Positions 9,945 through 21,744 of a stretch of 64,000 nucleotides of DNA are shown in pieces. A program made the position numbers and the translations under genes. Source of the stretch: Ashinkailepas kermadecensis (Eukaryota > Arthropoda > Thecostraca > Neolepadidae); NCBI GenBank assembly GCA_034440615.1, contig JAOTOM010005147.1, positions 443,501-507,500 of the forward strand, in the 5' to 3' direction. Position 1 is the stretch's first letter. The number at the start of each line of letters is the position of its first letter. The notes below the pieces were generated by a model. That model was given only the letters and a program-made list of their open reading frames with translations, searched no databases and was not told the DNA's origin.

Positions 9945-11800
9945 ATGGTAAAAGACAAACTGTTTGAAGATCTGGATAGGTTCATTCCCAATAGGGAAAT
10001 TACATTGAGCAAGGTTAAGCACCTCTCGTGGCTGACCAAGGAAGTAAAACATATACTGAAGTCAAAGAAGGCATTTAAGAAACTAAAAGATACTAACTCT
10101 GAGGCAAACTTCGAATCATATGAAATAGCTAGAAATAAAGTTAGGAGGTGTGCTAGGGCATCTAAAAGACTGGCTGAAGTTAAATTAGCTCGGGAACGTT
10201 CAGTAAGCCTAAGAGGTTCTTTAGCTTCTGCAAATTCAAGTCTAAGCAGTGTAGGGTAAGGCCACTGGAGGTAGATGGTAAAATAATGTTCGATGATTGT
10301 GATATAGTGGAGTTCCTAAGTACACAATTCTCATCACACTTTACTAAAGATAAATCTGGTATATTGGAAACAACTGAAAGTTATGTTATGGCTGGTGATA
10401 GGTTGGAGGATCTTACAATAAATACAGAAGCTGTAGGGAAAAACAGGTCCAGAATATAAAACCTAATAAAGTTTTTGGGCCAGATGATATATATGCTAAG
10501 ATCTTAGTAGAGTGTGCTAAAGCATTGACAGTTCCCCTAGGTATCATTTTCATGCGTTCTATGCAGCATTTGAAGTGCCTGAAGATTGGCGTAATGCAAA
10601 TGTAGTACCGATTTTCAAAAATGGAAGTATCAAGTGAATAGGAAACCAGAGGCCAGTCAGTTTGACCTCAGTAGTTTGCAAGGTACTATAAAAACTGGTC
10701 AAACAAAATATTCAGACTCACCTAGATAAGCACATAATTTTAAGGGATATCGAATATGGATTTCGATCTCGAAGATTTTGTTTAACTAACCTATTGGAGC
10801 TCATAGAGTATGTAGACAAACAAGTGTACAATCAAGCAGGATGGATGTTGTGTACTTGGATTTTAGGAAAGCTTTTGATAAAGTTCCACATGGGCGTCAA
10901 ATTCAGCAACTAGAGCACCATGGGATTGATGTAAAAGTTTTATGTTGGATTAAAGCATGGTTAAGGGAACGGAAACAAAGGGTAGTGTTAAATGGATGCA
11001 AATTTGAATGACAGGGCTACTTCTCTTTATTATCTTTGTGTATAACATTGAGATAGGGCTGAGGACTAGGGTGTTCAAATTTGCTGATGACATCAAGCTG
11101 GTAGGAGTGACTAACAGTAGTGATTAATCTAATAATATTCATATCGACTTGAAGGACCCAAAAAGTGGGCTGATCAATGGCAGATATCTTTCAACTAGGA
11201 AACATGCAAAACTATGCACCTGAGGTCTGGAGGTGAGACTTTCAGATAGACAATGGAGGTAGGAGACTGGATATTATTGAAAAGGAAAGCGATTTAGGTG
11301 CATTAGTTTCAAATGACCTTAAGGCAGAAAAACAATCTATCTCAGCTAGTAACAGGACAATCAGATTGCTGGGAGACATTAATAGATGTGTGAGGCATAA
11401 GAGCAAGGAAGTCGTGAAAATACTGTACTTAGCCTATGTGCGACCCCATTTAGAATATCTGAACAGGCATGGATCCCCTACTTAGAAACAGATATAGACA
11501 TGCTAGAAAGAGTGCAGCGCAAAGCCACAAGACTCATCAGTGGACTAGGCAACTTAGAATATGGGGAAAAGCTTATGGCATTAGATATGTACTGACTCAA
11601 GTATAGGAGATTAAGGGGTGATATGATTTAAATGTATACAATCGTTAAAGGTCTACATCAGGTCAATCTGAATGATGCCCCTCTATGTAAACTATCACAT
11701 AGAGGTCATCCAATTCAGGTTAGACAAATCAAGGTGTAGGACAGCTAAGCAACAACAGGTCTTCAGTCAATGGATGGCTGATCAGTGGAATTAGCTGCGG
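9945..11800 (+). mobile_element. decayed CR1-like LINE, nearly 1.9 kb
   Basis: Plus-strand remains of a non-LTR retrotransposon ORF2, read across several frames. In order: WLTKEVKHILKSKKAFKK (linker between endonuclease and RT); EVDGKIMFDDCDIVEFLSTQ and FSSHFT; IKPNKVFGPDDIYAKILVE (RT fingers); VPEDWRNANVVPIF and RPVSLTSVVCKVL; a YLDFRKAFDKVPHGRQ equivalent (motif A); VLCWIKAWLRERKQRVVLNG; FKFADDIKLVGVTN (motif C); and late HKSKEVVKILYLAYVRPHLEY. Many frameshifts and stops separate these blocks, and the PQG motif segment is deleted. It is long dead. The family call is firm from block order; the sub-clade is uncertain. Confidence 0.85.
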
Positions 11801-12904
11801 TATCAATGGGTGTCTTTTTGCCTGTGGTTATGACATCTTCCCTTCACAGGCTTTACCCGGATCGGCCCCTGTGGCTCCTACTAAATCTGAACACTTGACG
11901 ACTTCATTTATGACTTGTATGCCGGTGCCGGTGCCGGTGTGGACCGCGCCGCATCAGAGTCCGCCGGTTGTCCCCCGTCGCCCAGCCTCGTCAAGGCCGC
12001 CCTGCCGCGACTATCAGCTGTGCCGCGCCACAGCCGGCAGCAGATGTTTAAACGGCGCCGGCTGGCGGCGGCGCTCGGAACTCAATCGCACGCGCTGGCG
12101 GGCCGAGCTGGGTGTCTGTTGTCGGGGTGGGCTGCCGGGGCGACCACCTCTGAGACGACAACCAGCGACCGCTTGTGCGCCAGCGACCAACGGAGGTTGC
12201 AAAGGCCATGGTCGACGACCAACAATATGTTCATCAGCCAATGATGACATGTCAGCTGGGTTACCAGCTTGGCTACCAGCTCTAGGAGTGTTGACCGGTG
12301 GTCAGACGTGTGACCAGTGACCAGCCGCACGCTCGGTGACCGGTGACCAGTGACCAGTGACCAGTGACCAGCCTGCTGGCGCTGTCAGCAGACGTGCAGT
12401 GAAGCGACGGACGCCGTTTTTGCGGCGTCGTGTCTGACGAGTCCATCGGCGATGCCGCTTCTTCCAGGCACGCCTCGCTGTAAACACGTAAAAGTATTCA
12501 TGCTGTCATCGAGCCGCGCAAAAACACAGGCAATCTCAGATTCAGCGCAGCGGCGACCCAACCAGGATAGCTTCTGCTCATCGGCCCGATGAGAAGAAAT
12601 GGCGGTCTGCTGCTCGAGAGGGCTCGAGTTTGATATCGGATAGAGCATGACATGGACTGTGGATGGGCTTATCCGCACGAATGCTCATTGTGATTCAACT
12701 TTGATTTGGGACGGATTTATTGGATTTCTATACGGCGTCGACGCTATTCGATTCCGCGCAATTTCGAGCAATGCACTGGTTGTTAATAGAGAGGCATTCG
12801 ATGTCAATTGACCGTCGCGAATCCAATAAGTTGGATCTAGGCATTTTAGTCCGTGCTATGCTCTAGTCATCAATGTCGCGTACTTGCGGGGGGGGGGCTG
12901 AAAA
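11801..12904. other. GC-rich then AT-richer spacer, no gene recognised
   Basis: 11900-12500 is CpG-rich with overlapping open frames on both strands (for example 11871-12320 plus), giving low-complexity Arg/Ala/Pro products with no recognised domain. 12500-12880 is ordinary unique sequence. Confidence 0.4.
12300..12372. repeat. 7-bp GTGACCA tandem repeat
   Basis: Repeated GTGACCA / GACCGGTGACCAGTGACCAG motifs with about nine copies, imperfect at the left. Confidence 0.8.
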
Positions 12905-12932
12905 CGAACACACACACACACGCACACAAACA

Positions 12933-12989
<57 letters not shown>

Positions 12990-13015
12990 GTGTGTATGTG
13001 TTGTGTGTATGTGTG
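12905..13015. repeat. compound (CA)n-(TA)n-(GT)n microsatellite
   Basis: A CA run (12907-12926) grades into a TA run (about 12930-12984) and then into TGTG-rich sequence. Open frames on both strands here are artefacts of alternating dinucleotides. Confidence 0.95.
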
Positions 13016-13360
13016 CAATGCACCAGCCCGACGCCACACCACGCCCGCACCACCCGCCCACCCACACATCGCCAGCATACCTTCCGCTCCAAATACAGCT
13101 GGCCATGATGGCGGCGATCGCGCGTGACGTCACGGCCGGAATGCGCCCAGCCGGCACCGCTCGTTTCTGGCCAGATTACTTTGTTATTTTGACTCGTCTA
13201 ATTAGGAAATAGATTTCGGCGGTGCGTGTTGGCCGCCGACAGCGCCCCGCCACCGGTGGTGGGGTGCGATGCACATCGGACCCATTACCAGGCTTTGCCG
13301 CGGCCACGACAAGCTGTCCGGCACGTCAGTAATTATGCAGACCCGGGAAACGTGCACTGG
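13016..13360. other. spacer, no gene seen
   Basis: Moderately GC-rich unique sequence between the microsatellite and the 61-bp array. Confidence 0.4.
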
Positions 13361-14580
13361 GCCAGGAAAGCCGTCCACACGGCGGCGGCGGTGTCATGTG
13401 GTGTGTGCCGGTCGGCGTGACTGCCGGAAAGCCGTCCACACGGCGGCGGCGGTGTCATGTGGTGTGTGCCGGTCGGCGTGACTGCCGGAAAGCCGTCCAC
13501 ACGGCGGCGGCGGTGTCATGTGGTGTGTGCCGGTCGGCGTGACTGCCGGAAAGCCGTCCACACGGCGGTGGCGGTGTCATGTGGTGTGTGCCGGTCGGCG
13601 TGACTGCCGGAAAGCCGTCCACACGGCGGCGGCGGTGTCATGTGGTGTGTGCCGGTCGGCGTGACTGCCGGAAAGCCGTCCACACGGCGGCGGCGGTGTC
13701 ATGTGGTGTGTGCCGGTCGGCGTGACTGCCGGAAAGCCGTCCACACGGCGGCAGCGGTGTCATGTGGTGTGTGCCGGTCGGCGTGACTGCCGGAAAGCCG
13801 TCCACACGGCGGTGGCGGTGTCATGTGGTGTGTGCCGGTCGGCGTGACTGCCGGAAAGCCGTCCACACGGCGGCGGCGGTGTCATGTGGTGTGTGCCGGT
13901 CGGCGTGACTGCCGGAAAGCCGTCCACACGGCGGTGGCGGTGTCATGTGGTGTGTGCCGGTCGGCGTGACTGTCGGAAAGCCGTCCACACGGCGGCGGCG
14001 GTGTCATGTGGTGTGTGCCGGTCGGCGTGACTGCCGGAAAGCCGTCCACACGGCGGCAGCGGTGTCATGTGGTGTGTGCCGGTCGGCGTGACTGCCGGAA
14101 AGCCGTCCACACGGCGGCGGCGGTGTCATGTGGTGTGTGCCGGTCGGCGTGACTGCCGGAAAGCCGTCCACACGGCGGCGGCGGTGTCATGTGGTGTGTG
14201 CCGGTCGGCGTGACTGCCGGAAAGCCGTCCACACGGCGGCGGCGGTGTCATGTGGTGTGTGCCGGTCGGCGTGACTGCCGGAAAGCCGTCCACACGGCGG
14301 CAGCGGTGTCATGTGGTGTGTGCCGGTCGGCGTGACTGCCGGAAAGCCGTCCACACGGCGGCGGCGGTGTCATGTGGTGTGTGCCGGTCGGCGTGACTGC
14401 CGGAAAGCCGTCCACACGGCGGCGGCGGTGTCATGTGGTGTGTGCCGGTCGGCGTGACTGCCGGAAAGCCGTCCACACGGCGGCGGCGGTGTCATGTGGT
14501 GTGTGCCGGTCGGCGTGACTGCCGGAAAGCCGTCCACACGGCGGCAGTGTCATGTGGTGTGTGCCGGTCGGCGTGACTGC
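13361..14580. repeat. 61-bp minisatellite, about 20 copies
   Basis: Successive GGAAAGCCGTCCACACGGCG blocks are spaced 61 bp apart (checked at 13367 and 13428). Each unit also holds GTGTCATGTGGTGTGTGCCG and GTCGGCGTGACTGCC. Copies are nearly identical. The main variable point is one triplet in GGCGGCGGCGG, which alternates between CGG, CAG and GTG. GCCGTCCACACGGC can fold into a small stem. The last copy is shortened, and the array ends in a few 10-bp GTGACTGCC steps to about 14615. Confidence 0.95.
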
Positions 14581-14764
14581 CGGCGTGACTGCCGTGACTG
14601 CCGTGACTGCCGGCGCGGCGCTGGCGGGGCACAGGGAGCGTTGACGCCGTTCGGTGAAGGGGGCGCCACCGCCTGCTGCCGCAGAATTGCGGGTCGATTG
14701 CGGGATGAGTAAGCGGCCGCCAAAACCGGCCTTCGCCACAGCCGGTTCGGCACACCGACCGGAC

Positions 14765-17700
14765 ACTCCCGACCGCAGCACAGAGACACCGACCCTCCCG
14801 ACCGTAGTACCCAGCCGACGACCCTCCCGACCCCAGCACAGAGACACGGACCCTCCCGACCGTAGTACCCAGCCGACGACCCTCCCGACCCCAGCACAGA
14901 GACACGGACCCTCCCGACCCCAGCACAGAGACACCGACCCTCCCGACCGTAGTACCCAGCCGACGACCCTCCCGACCCCAGCACAGAGACACGGACCCTC
15001 CCGACAGCAGCACAGAGACACCGAACCTCCCGACCGCAGCACAGAGACACCGCCCCCCCCCGACCGCAGCACAGAGACACCGACCCTCCCGACCGCAGCA
15101 CAGAGACACCGACCCTCCCGACCGCAGCACAGAGACACCGACCCTCCCGACCGCAGCACAGAGACACGGACCCTCCAGACCGCAGCACAGAGACACCGCC
15201 CCTCCCGACCGCAGTACTCAGCTGCCGACCCTCCAGACCGCAGTACCCAGCCGCCGACCCTCCAGACCGCAGTACCCAGCCGCCGACCCTCCAGACCGCA
15301 GTACCCAGCCGCCGACCCTCCAGACCGCAGTACCCAGCCGCCGACCCTCCAGACCGCAGTACCCAGCCGCCGACCCTCCAGACCGCAGTACCCAGCCGCC
15401 GACCCTCCAGACCGCGGTACCCAGCCGCCGACCCTCCAGACCGCAGTACCCAGCCGCCGACCCTCCAGACCGCAGTACCCAGCCGCCGACCCTCCAGACC
15501 GCAGTACCCAGCCGCCGACCCTCCAGACCGCAGTACCCAGCCGCCGACCCTCCAGACCGCAGTACCCAGCCGCCGACCCTCCAGACCGCAGTACCCAGCC
15601 GCCGACCCTCCAGACCGCAGTACCCAGCCGCCGACCCTCCAGACCGCAGTACCCAGCCGCCGACCCTCCAGACCGCAGTACCCAGCCGCCGACCCTCCAG
15701 ACCGCAGTACCCAGCCGCCGACCCTCCAGACCGCAGTACCCAGCCGCCGACCCTCCAGACCGCAGTACCCAGCCACGACCTCCAGACCGCGGTACCCAGC
15801 CGCCGACCCTCCCGGCCGCAGTACCCAGCCGCCGCCCCTCCCGACCGCAGTACCCAGCCGCCGACCCTCCAGACCGCAGTACCCAGCCGCCGACCCTCCA
15901 GACCGCAGTACCCAGTCACCGCCCCTCCCGACCGCAGTACCCAGCCGCCGACCCTCCAGACCGCAGTACCCAGTCACCGCCCCTCCAGACCGCAGTACCC
16001 AGCCGCCGACCCTCCAGACCGCGGTACCCAGTCACCGCCCCTCCAGACCGCGGTACCCAGCTGCCGACCCTCCAGACCGCGGTACCCAGCCGCCGACCCT
16101 CCAGACCGCAGTACCCAGCCGCCGACCCTCCAGACCGCAGTACCCAGCCGCCGACCCTCCAGACCGCAGTACCCAGTCACCGACCCTCCAGACCGCAGTA
16201 CCCAGCCGCCGACCCTCCAGACCGCAGTACCCAGCCGCCGACCCTTCAGACGGCAGTACCCAGCCGCCGACCCTCCAGACCGCAGTACCCAGCCGCCGAC
16301 CCTCCAGACCGCAGTACCCAGCCGACGACTCTCCCGACCGCGGTACCCAGCCGCCGACCCTCCAGACCGCAGTACCCAGCCGCCGACCCTCCAGACCGCA
16401 GTACCCAGCCGCCGACCCTCCCGACCGCAGTACCCAGTCACCGCCCCTCCAGACCGCGGTACCCAGCCGCCGACCCTCCAGACCGCAGTACCCAGCCGCC
16501 GACCCTCCAGACCGATACCTCCAGACCGCAGTACCCAGCCGCCGACCCTTCAGATGGCAGTACCCAGCCGCCGACCCTCCAGACCGCAGTACCCAGCCGC
16601 CGACCCTTCAGATGGCAGTACCCAGCCGCCGACCCTCCCGACCGCAGTACCCAGCCGCCGACCCTCCAGACCGCGGTACCCAGCCGCCGACCCTCCCGAC
16701 CGCAGTACCCAGCCGCCGACCCTCCAGACCGCAGTACCCAGCCGCCGACCCTCCAGACCGCAGTACCCAGCCGCCGACCCTCCAGACCGCAGTACCCAGC
16801 CGCCGACCCTCCAGACCGCAGTACCCAGCCGCCGACCCTCCAGACCGCAGTACCCAGCCGCCGACCCTCCAGACCGCAGTACCCAGCCGCCGACCCTCCA
16901 GACCGCAGTACCCAGCCGCCGACCCTCCAGACCGCAGTACCCAGTCACCGCCCCTCCCGACCGCAGTACCCAGCCGCCGACCCTCCAGACCGCAGTACCC
17001 AGCCGCCGACCCTCCAGACCGCAGTACCCAGCCGCCGACCCTCCCGACCGCAGTACCCAGCCGCCGACCCTCCAGACCGCAGTACCCAGCCGCCGACCCT
17101 CCAGACCGCAGTACCCAGCCGCCGACCCTCCAGACCGCAGTACCCAGCCGCCGACCCTCCAGACCGCAGTACCCAGCCGCCGACCCTCCAGACCGCAGTA
17201 CCCAGCCGCCGACCCTCCAGACCGCAGTACCCAGCCGCCGACCCTCCAGACCGCAGTACCCAGCCGCCGACCCTCCAGACCGCAGTACCCAGTCACCGCC
17301 CCTCCAGACCGCAGTACCCAGCCGCCGACCCTCCAGACCGCAGTACCCAGCCGCCGACCCTCCAGACCGCAGTACCCAGCCGCCGACCCTCCAGACCGCA
17401 GTACCCAGCCGCCGACCCTCCAGACCGCAGTACCCAGCCGCCGACCCTCCAGACCGCAGTACCCAGCCGCCGACCCTCCAGACCGCAGTACCCAGCCGCC
17501 GACCCTCCAGACCGCAGTACCCAGCCGCCGACCCTCCGACCCAGTACCCAGCCGCCGACCCTCCAGACCGCAGTACCCAGCCGCCGACCCTCCAGACCGC
17601 AGTACCCAGCCGCCGACCCTCCAGACCGCAGTACCCAGCCGCCGACCCTCCAGACCGCAGTACCCAGCCGCCGACCCTCCAGACCGCAGTACCCAGCCGC

Positions 17701-18680
17701 CGACCCTCCAGACCGCAGTACCCAGCCGCCGACCCTCCAGACCGCAGTACCCAGCCGCCGACCCTCCAGACCGCAGTACCCAGCCGCCGACCCTCCAGAC
17801 CGCAGTACCCAGCCGCCGACCCTCCAGACCGCAGTACCCAGCCGCCGACCCTCCAGACCGCAGTACCCAGCCGCCGACCCTCCAGACCGCAGTACCCAGC
17901 CGCCGACCCTCCAGACCGCAGTACCCAGCCGCCGACCCTCCAGACCGCAGTACCCAGCCGCCGACCCTCCAGTACCCAGCCGCCGACCCTCCAGACCGCA
18001 GTACCCAGCCGCCGACCCTCCAGACCGCAGTACCCAGCCGCCGACCCTCCAGACCGCAGTACCCAGCCGCCGACCCTCCAGACCGCAGTACCCAGCCGCC
18101 GACCCTCCAGACCGCAGTACCCAGCCGCCGACCCTCCAGACCGCAGTACCCAGCCGCCGACCCTCCAGACCGCAGTACCCAGCCGCCGACCCTCCAGACC
18201 GCAGTACCCAGCCGCCGACCCTCCAGACCGCAGTACCCAGCCGCCGACCCTCCAGACCGCAGTACCCAGCCGCCGACCCTCCAGACCGCGGTACCCAGCC
18301 GCCGACCCTCCAGACCGCAGTACCCAGCCGCCGACCCTCCAGACCGCAGTACCCAGCCGCCGACCCTCCCGACCGCAGTACCCAGCCGCCGACCCTCCCG
18401 ACCGCAGTACCCAGCCGCCGACCCTCCAGACCGCAGTACCCAGCCGCCGACCCTCCCGACCGCAGTACCCAGCCGCCGACCCTCCAGACCGCAGTACCCA
18501 GCCGCCGACCCTCCAGACCGCAGTACCCAGCCGCCGACCCTCCAGACCGCAGTACCCAGTCACCGACCCTCCAGACCGCAGTACCCAGCCGCCGACCCTC
18601 CAGACCGCAGTACCCAGCCGCCGACCCTCCAGACCGCAGTACCCAGCCGCCGACCCTCCCGACCGCGGTACCCAGCCGCA
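14765..18680. repeat. 29-bp minisatellite, about 135 copies
   Basis: The main unit is GCAGTACCCAGCCGCCGACC plus CTCCAGACC (29 bp). The left 450 bp use diverged 29-bp relatives: a GCAGCACAGAGACACCGACC type and a GTAGTACCCAGCCGACGACC type, partly arranged as 58-bp dimers. The centre is highly homogeneous, with occasional CAGTCACC, CCCGACC and CAGATGG variants and four small length changes (about 15772, 16508, 17538, 17970). The consensus unit has no stop codon on either strand, and 29 is not a multiple of 3, so long open frames (up to 1363 codons) arise automatically. I do not regard them as genes. Confidence 0.96.
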
Positions 18681-18789
18681 GACAGGGTTCACCAAGCTCT
18701 TCCCGTTCGAATTACGATATTATTTGGAGCAGCTCTGCACCTTAGACGGCAGCACACGAGGAGCTGATATCAGCCAGCCAAGGAGTCCT

Positions 18790-19960
18790 GGTGGTCAGCT
18801 GTGAGTCAGCTGTGGTGTGGGCCGGTGGCGGGGTACTGTGACATGGGGCTCGGCGCTGGGGGTCGGCTGCGCTGGGGGTCAGCTGTGGTATGTGGCCCCG
18901 TGCTGGGCGTCAGCTGCGGTGGTGGCCGATCTCGGGGTGCTTTAGTATGAGGCCGTTGCTGAGGGTCAGCTGTGCTGGGGGTCAGCTGTGGTATGTGGTC
19001 CGGTGCTGGGGTCAGCTGTGTGTCACCTGTGCTGGGGTCAGCTGTGTGTCACGGGTGCTGGGGTCAGCTGTGTGACATCTGTGCTGGGGGTCAGCTGTGG
19101 TATGTGGCCCGGTGCTGGGGTCAGCTGTGTGTCACCTGTGCTGGAGTCAGCTGTGTGTCACCTGTGCTGGGGTCAGCTGTGTATTACCTGTGCTGGGGTC
19201 AGCTGTGTGTCACCGGTGCTGGGGTCAGCTGTGTGACATCTGTGCTGGGGGTCAGCTGTGGTATGTGGCCCGGTGCTGGGGTCAGCTGTGTGTCACCTGT
19301 GCTGGAGTCAGCTGTGTGTCACCTGTGCTAGGGGTCAGCTGTGTGTCACCTGTGCTGGGGGTCAGCTGTGTGTCACCTGTGCTGGAGTCAGCTGTGTGTC
19401 ACCTGTGCTAGGGGTCAGCTGTGTGTCACCTGTGCTGGAGTCAGCTGTGTATCACCTGTGCTGGGGTCAGCTGTGTATTCCTGTGCTGGGGTCAGCTGGT
19501 GTCACCTGTGCTGGGGTCAGCTGTGTGCCACCTGTGCTGGGGTCAGCTGTGTGTCGTCTGTGCTGGGGTCAGCTGCGTGTCACCTGTGCTGGGGTCAGCT
19601 GTGTGTCACCTGTGCTGGGGTCAGCTGCGTGTCACCTGTGCTGGGGTCAGCTGTGTGTCACCTGTGCTGGGGTCAGCTGTGTGTCACCTGTGCTGGGGTC
19701 AGCTGTGGTGTGCGGTCCGGTGCTAGGGGTTAGCTTTGGCAGGTGGCCTGATGCTGGGAGTCAGCTGTTGAATGTAGCCGGGTGCTGGGGGTCATTTGGG
19801 GGCCAGCTGTGCTGTGTGTCAGCTGTGCTGTGTGTCAGCTGTGCTGTGTGTCAGCTGTGCTGTGTGTCAGCTGTGCTGGGGTGAGCTGTGTTGGAGGTCC
19901 GCTGTGTTGGGGGTCAGCTGCGCTGGGGGTCAACTGTGGTATGTGACCCGGTGCTCATCA
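18790..19960. repeat. 26-bp E-box-rich minisatellite
   Basis: The core unit is GGGGTCAGCTGTGTGTCACC plus TGTGCT (26 bp). It is most regular from 19000 to 19700, with irregular flanks carrying GGTATGTGGCCCGGTGCTGG. Almost every unit contains CAGCTG, and most also contain CACCTG, both of the CANNTG E-box class. The plus strand has no stop codons in the consensus, so several overlapping Cys/Val-rich open frames are artefacts. Confidence 0.92.
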
Positions 19961-19984
19961 CGGCCACTTCATAAACGGGCTCCA

Positions 19985-20224
19985 GCTGGTTCCAGTTGAC
20001 CCTGCCATATGTGGGCTACGCTACACCCATTCATCTTGTTACCAGCATATTAAATCCACATCCACATCACAGCCGAAATCAGACAGATACTAGAAAACTT
20101 GTGAATTTATCAAACTGTGAATATAACTGAAGAAGAATAATCACCAACACAACAACCAAAATTACAATGGAAGGATGCAGAACACATACACACATATGAT
20201 GCAAATATATACGAAAGCATATAC

Positions 20225-20290
<66 letters not shown>

Positions 20291-21100
20291 ATGTATATTT
20301 AAGCTCAGATCCAATATGCAAAAGTCATTCGGCTGCATTTCAGAGTGTGATCTACCCTCTGAAATGCCGCCTTAGTAACTCACACAGATGTCTTTCAGGT
20401 ATCCATGCGAAGTAAACTCCCACGTATAATTCATATAGACAGCTAGATTTGTACAGCACGTTGGTTATGGAAGGACACCGCACCACGTCACCTGGTGAGA
20501 AAAGCCAAAATTGCTCATAATAAACCCTTATTTCCTGGATCGTCCCAGCGAGAGGCAGCGAAGGTTCACTGGCATGTGAGTATTCCGCCCTGATGTCTCT
20601 CGTTTCACACAGGAGCAATAAATAATACTATTTTATACATGGGTAACATTGGCTGACTTCCATCTCTCAGGGAACACTTATTATAAATGACAGGTTATTT
20701 TTCAGACGTAAAATTATATTTCCGCGCACTCATATGTGATGAGTGCTCTGGCATTATCCGAATCGCATGTGCAACATGAGTTGATGGATTTCAGAGCTGA
20801 TGCCACGGTCGTTTCGGAAATACCTGATCATGCCAGTTGATCTAGAGCCTACACTGGGTCAATGGGCTGTTGTCGCTTCATCTAAAGATGAAGAGCGGCG
20901 AGCACCACCACATTGAACCAGGAAGGAACCTGATATCGGAGAGCTTCGGTACGTACATTGTTGGGTACGGGTGTCTCTATAATGCCGCAAGACATTTCCA
21001 CCACGCCATCAACATGCAGGTCATCTAGCTGTGTCCACCAAATGATAGGTAAACCTCATCGCTGGCCATCGATATGTGTCCGTATGTATTTGAACACGAA
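19985..21100. other. unique spacer, no gene seen
   Basis: Apart from the (TA)n tract at 20222-20286, I see no recognisable gene or transposon. Confidence 0.4.
20222..20286. repeat. (TA)n microsatellite
   Basis: About 30 uninterrupted TA dinucleotides. Confidence 0.97.
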
Positions 21101-21107
21101 GCCCCGT

Positions 21108-21620
21108 GTCGGCGCAGCCGTGTCGGCGGGCAGCGGAGGGTGGCTTCAGTGTCAGCGGGCAGCGGAGGGTGGCTTCAGTGTCGGCGTGCAGCGGAGGGTG
21201 GCTTCAGTGTCGGCGTGCAGCGGAGGGTGGCTTCAGTGTCGGCGGGCAGCGGAGGGTGGCTTCAGTGTCGGCGTGCAGCGGAGGGTGGCTTCAGTGTCAG
21301 CGGGCAGCGGAGGGTGGCTTCAGTGTCGGCGGGCAGCGGAGGGTGGCTTCAGTGTCAGCGGGCAGCGGAGGGTGGCTTCAGTGTCGGCGTGCAGCGGAGG
21401 GTGGCTTCAGTGTCGGCGTGCAGCGGAGGGTGGCTTCAGTGTCGGCGGGCAGCGGATGGTGGCTTCAGTGTCGGCGTGCAGCGGAGGGTGGCTTCAGTGT
21501 CAGCGGGCAGCGGAGGGTGGCTTCAGTGTCAGCGTGCAGCGGAGGGTGGCTTCAGTGTCGGCGTGCAGCGGAGGGTGACTTCAGTGTCAGCGGGCAGCGG
21601 AAGGTGGCTTCAGTCCCCTG
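21108..21620. repeat. 29-bp minisatellite, about 17 copies
   Basis: Units contain CAGCGGAGGGTGGCTTCAGT followed by GTCGGCGGG or variants (GTCAGCGGG, GTCGGCGTG). Spacing was checked as 29 bp at 21141/21170. The sequence is unrelated to the 14.8-kb array despite the same period. Plus-strand open frames are read-throughs. Confidence 0.95.
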
Positions 21621-21744
21621 GTGGCCGGCCACCAGCAGGCAGTCTGGTGTCCACACCCTTGCTGGCGCCAGCGTGGAGATAATCGGCGCCAGGATGGAAT
21701 GTCCTCGGGCGGCTGGCTTGTCTACCGCTTGGGTTCTGGTAGGC

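Noticed and set aside
12853..13212. Open frames through the (CA)n/(TA)n microsatellite
   Set aside because: Alternating Tyr-Ile and Thr-His strings are direct translations of dinucleotide repeats.
13361..14580. CRISPR-like array
   Set aside because: There are no unique spacers; the whole 61-bp unit is repeated, and the genome is eukaryotic.
14654..18745. 1363-codon Pro/Arg-rich open frame as a giant structural protein
   Set aside because: It is a read-through of the 29-bp array, whose consensus lacks stops in every frame on both strands. Equivalent frames run in parallel and antiparallel.
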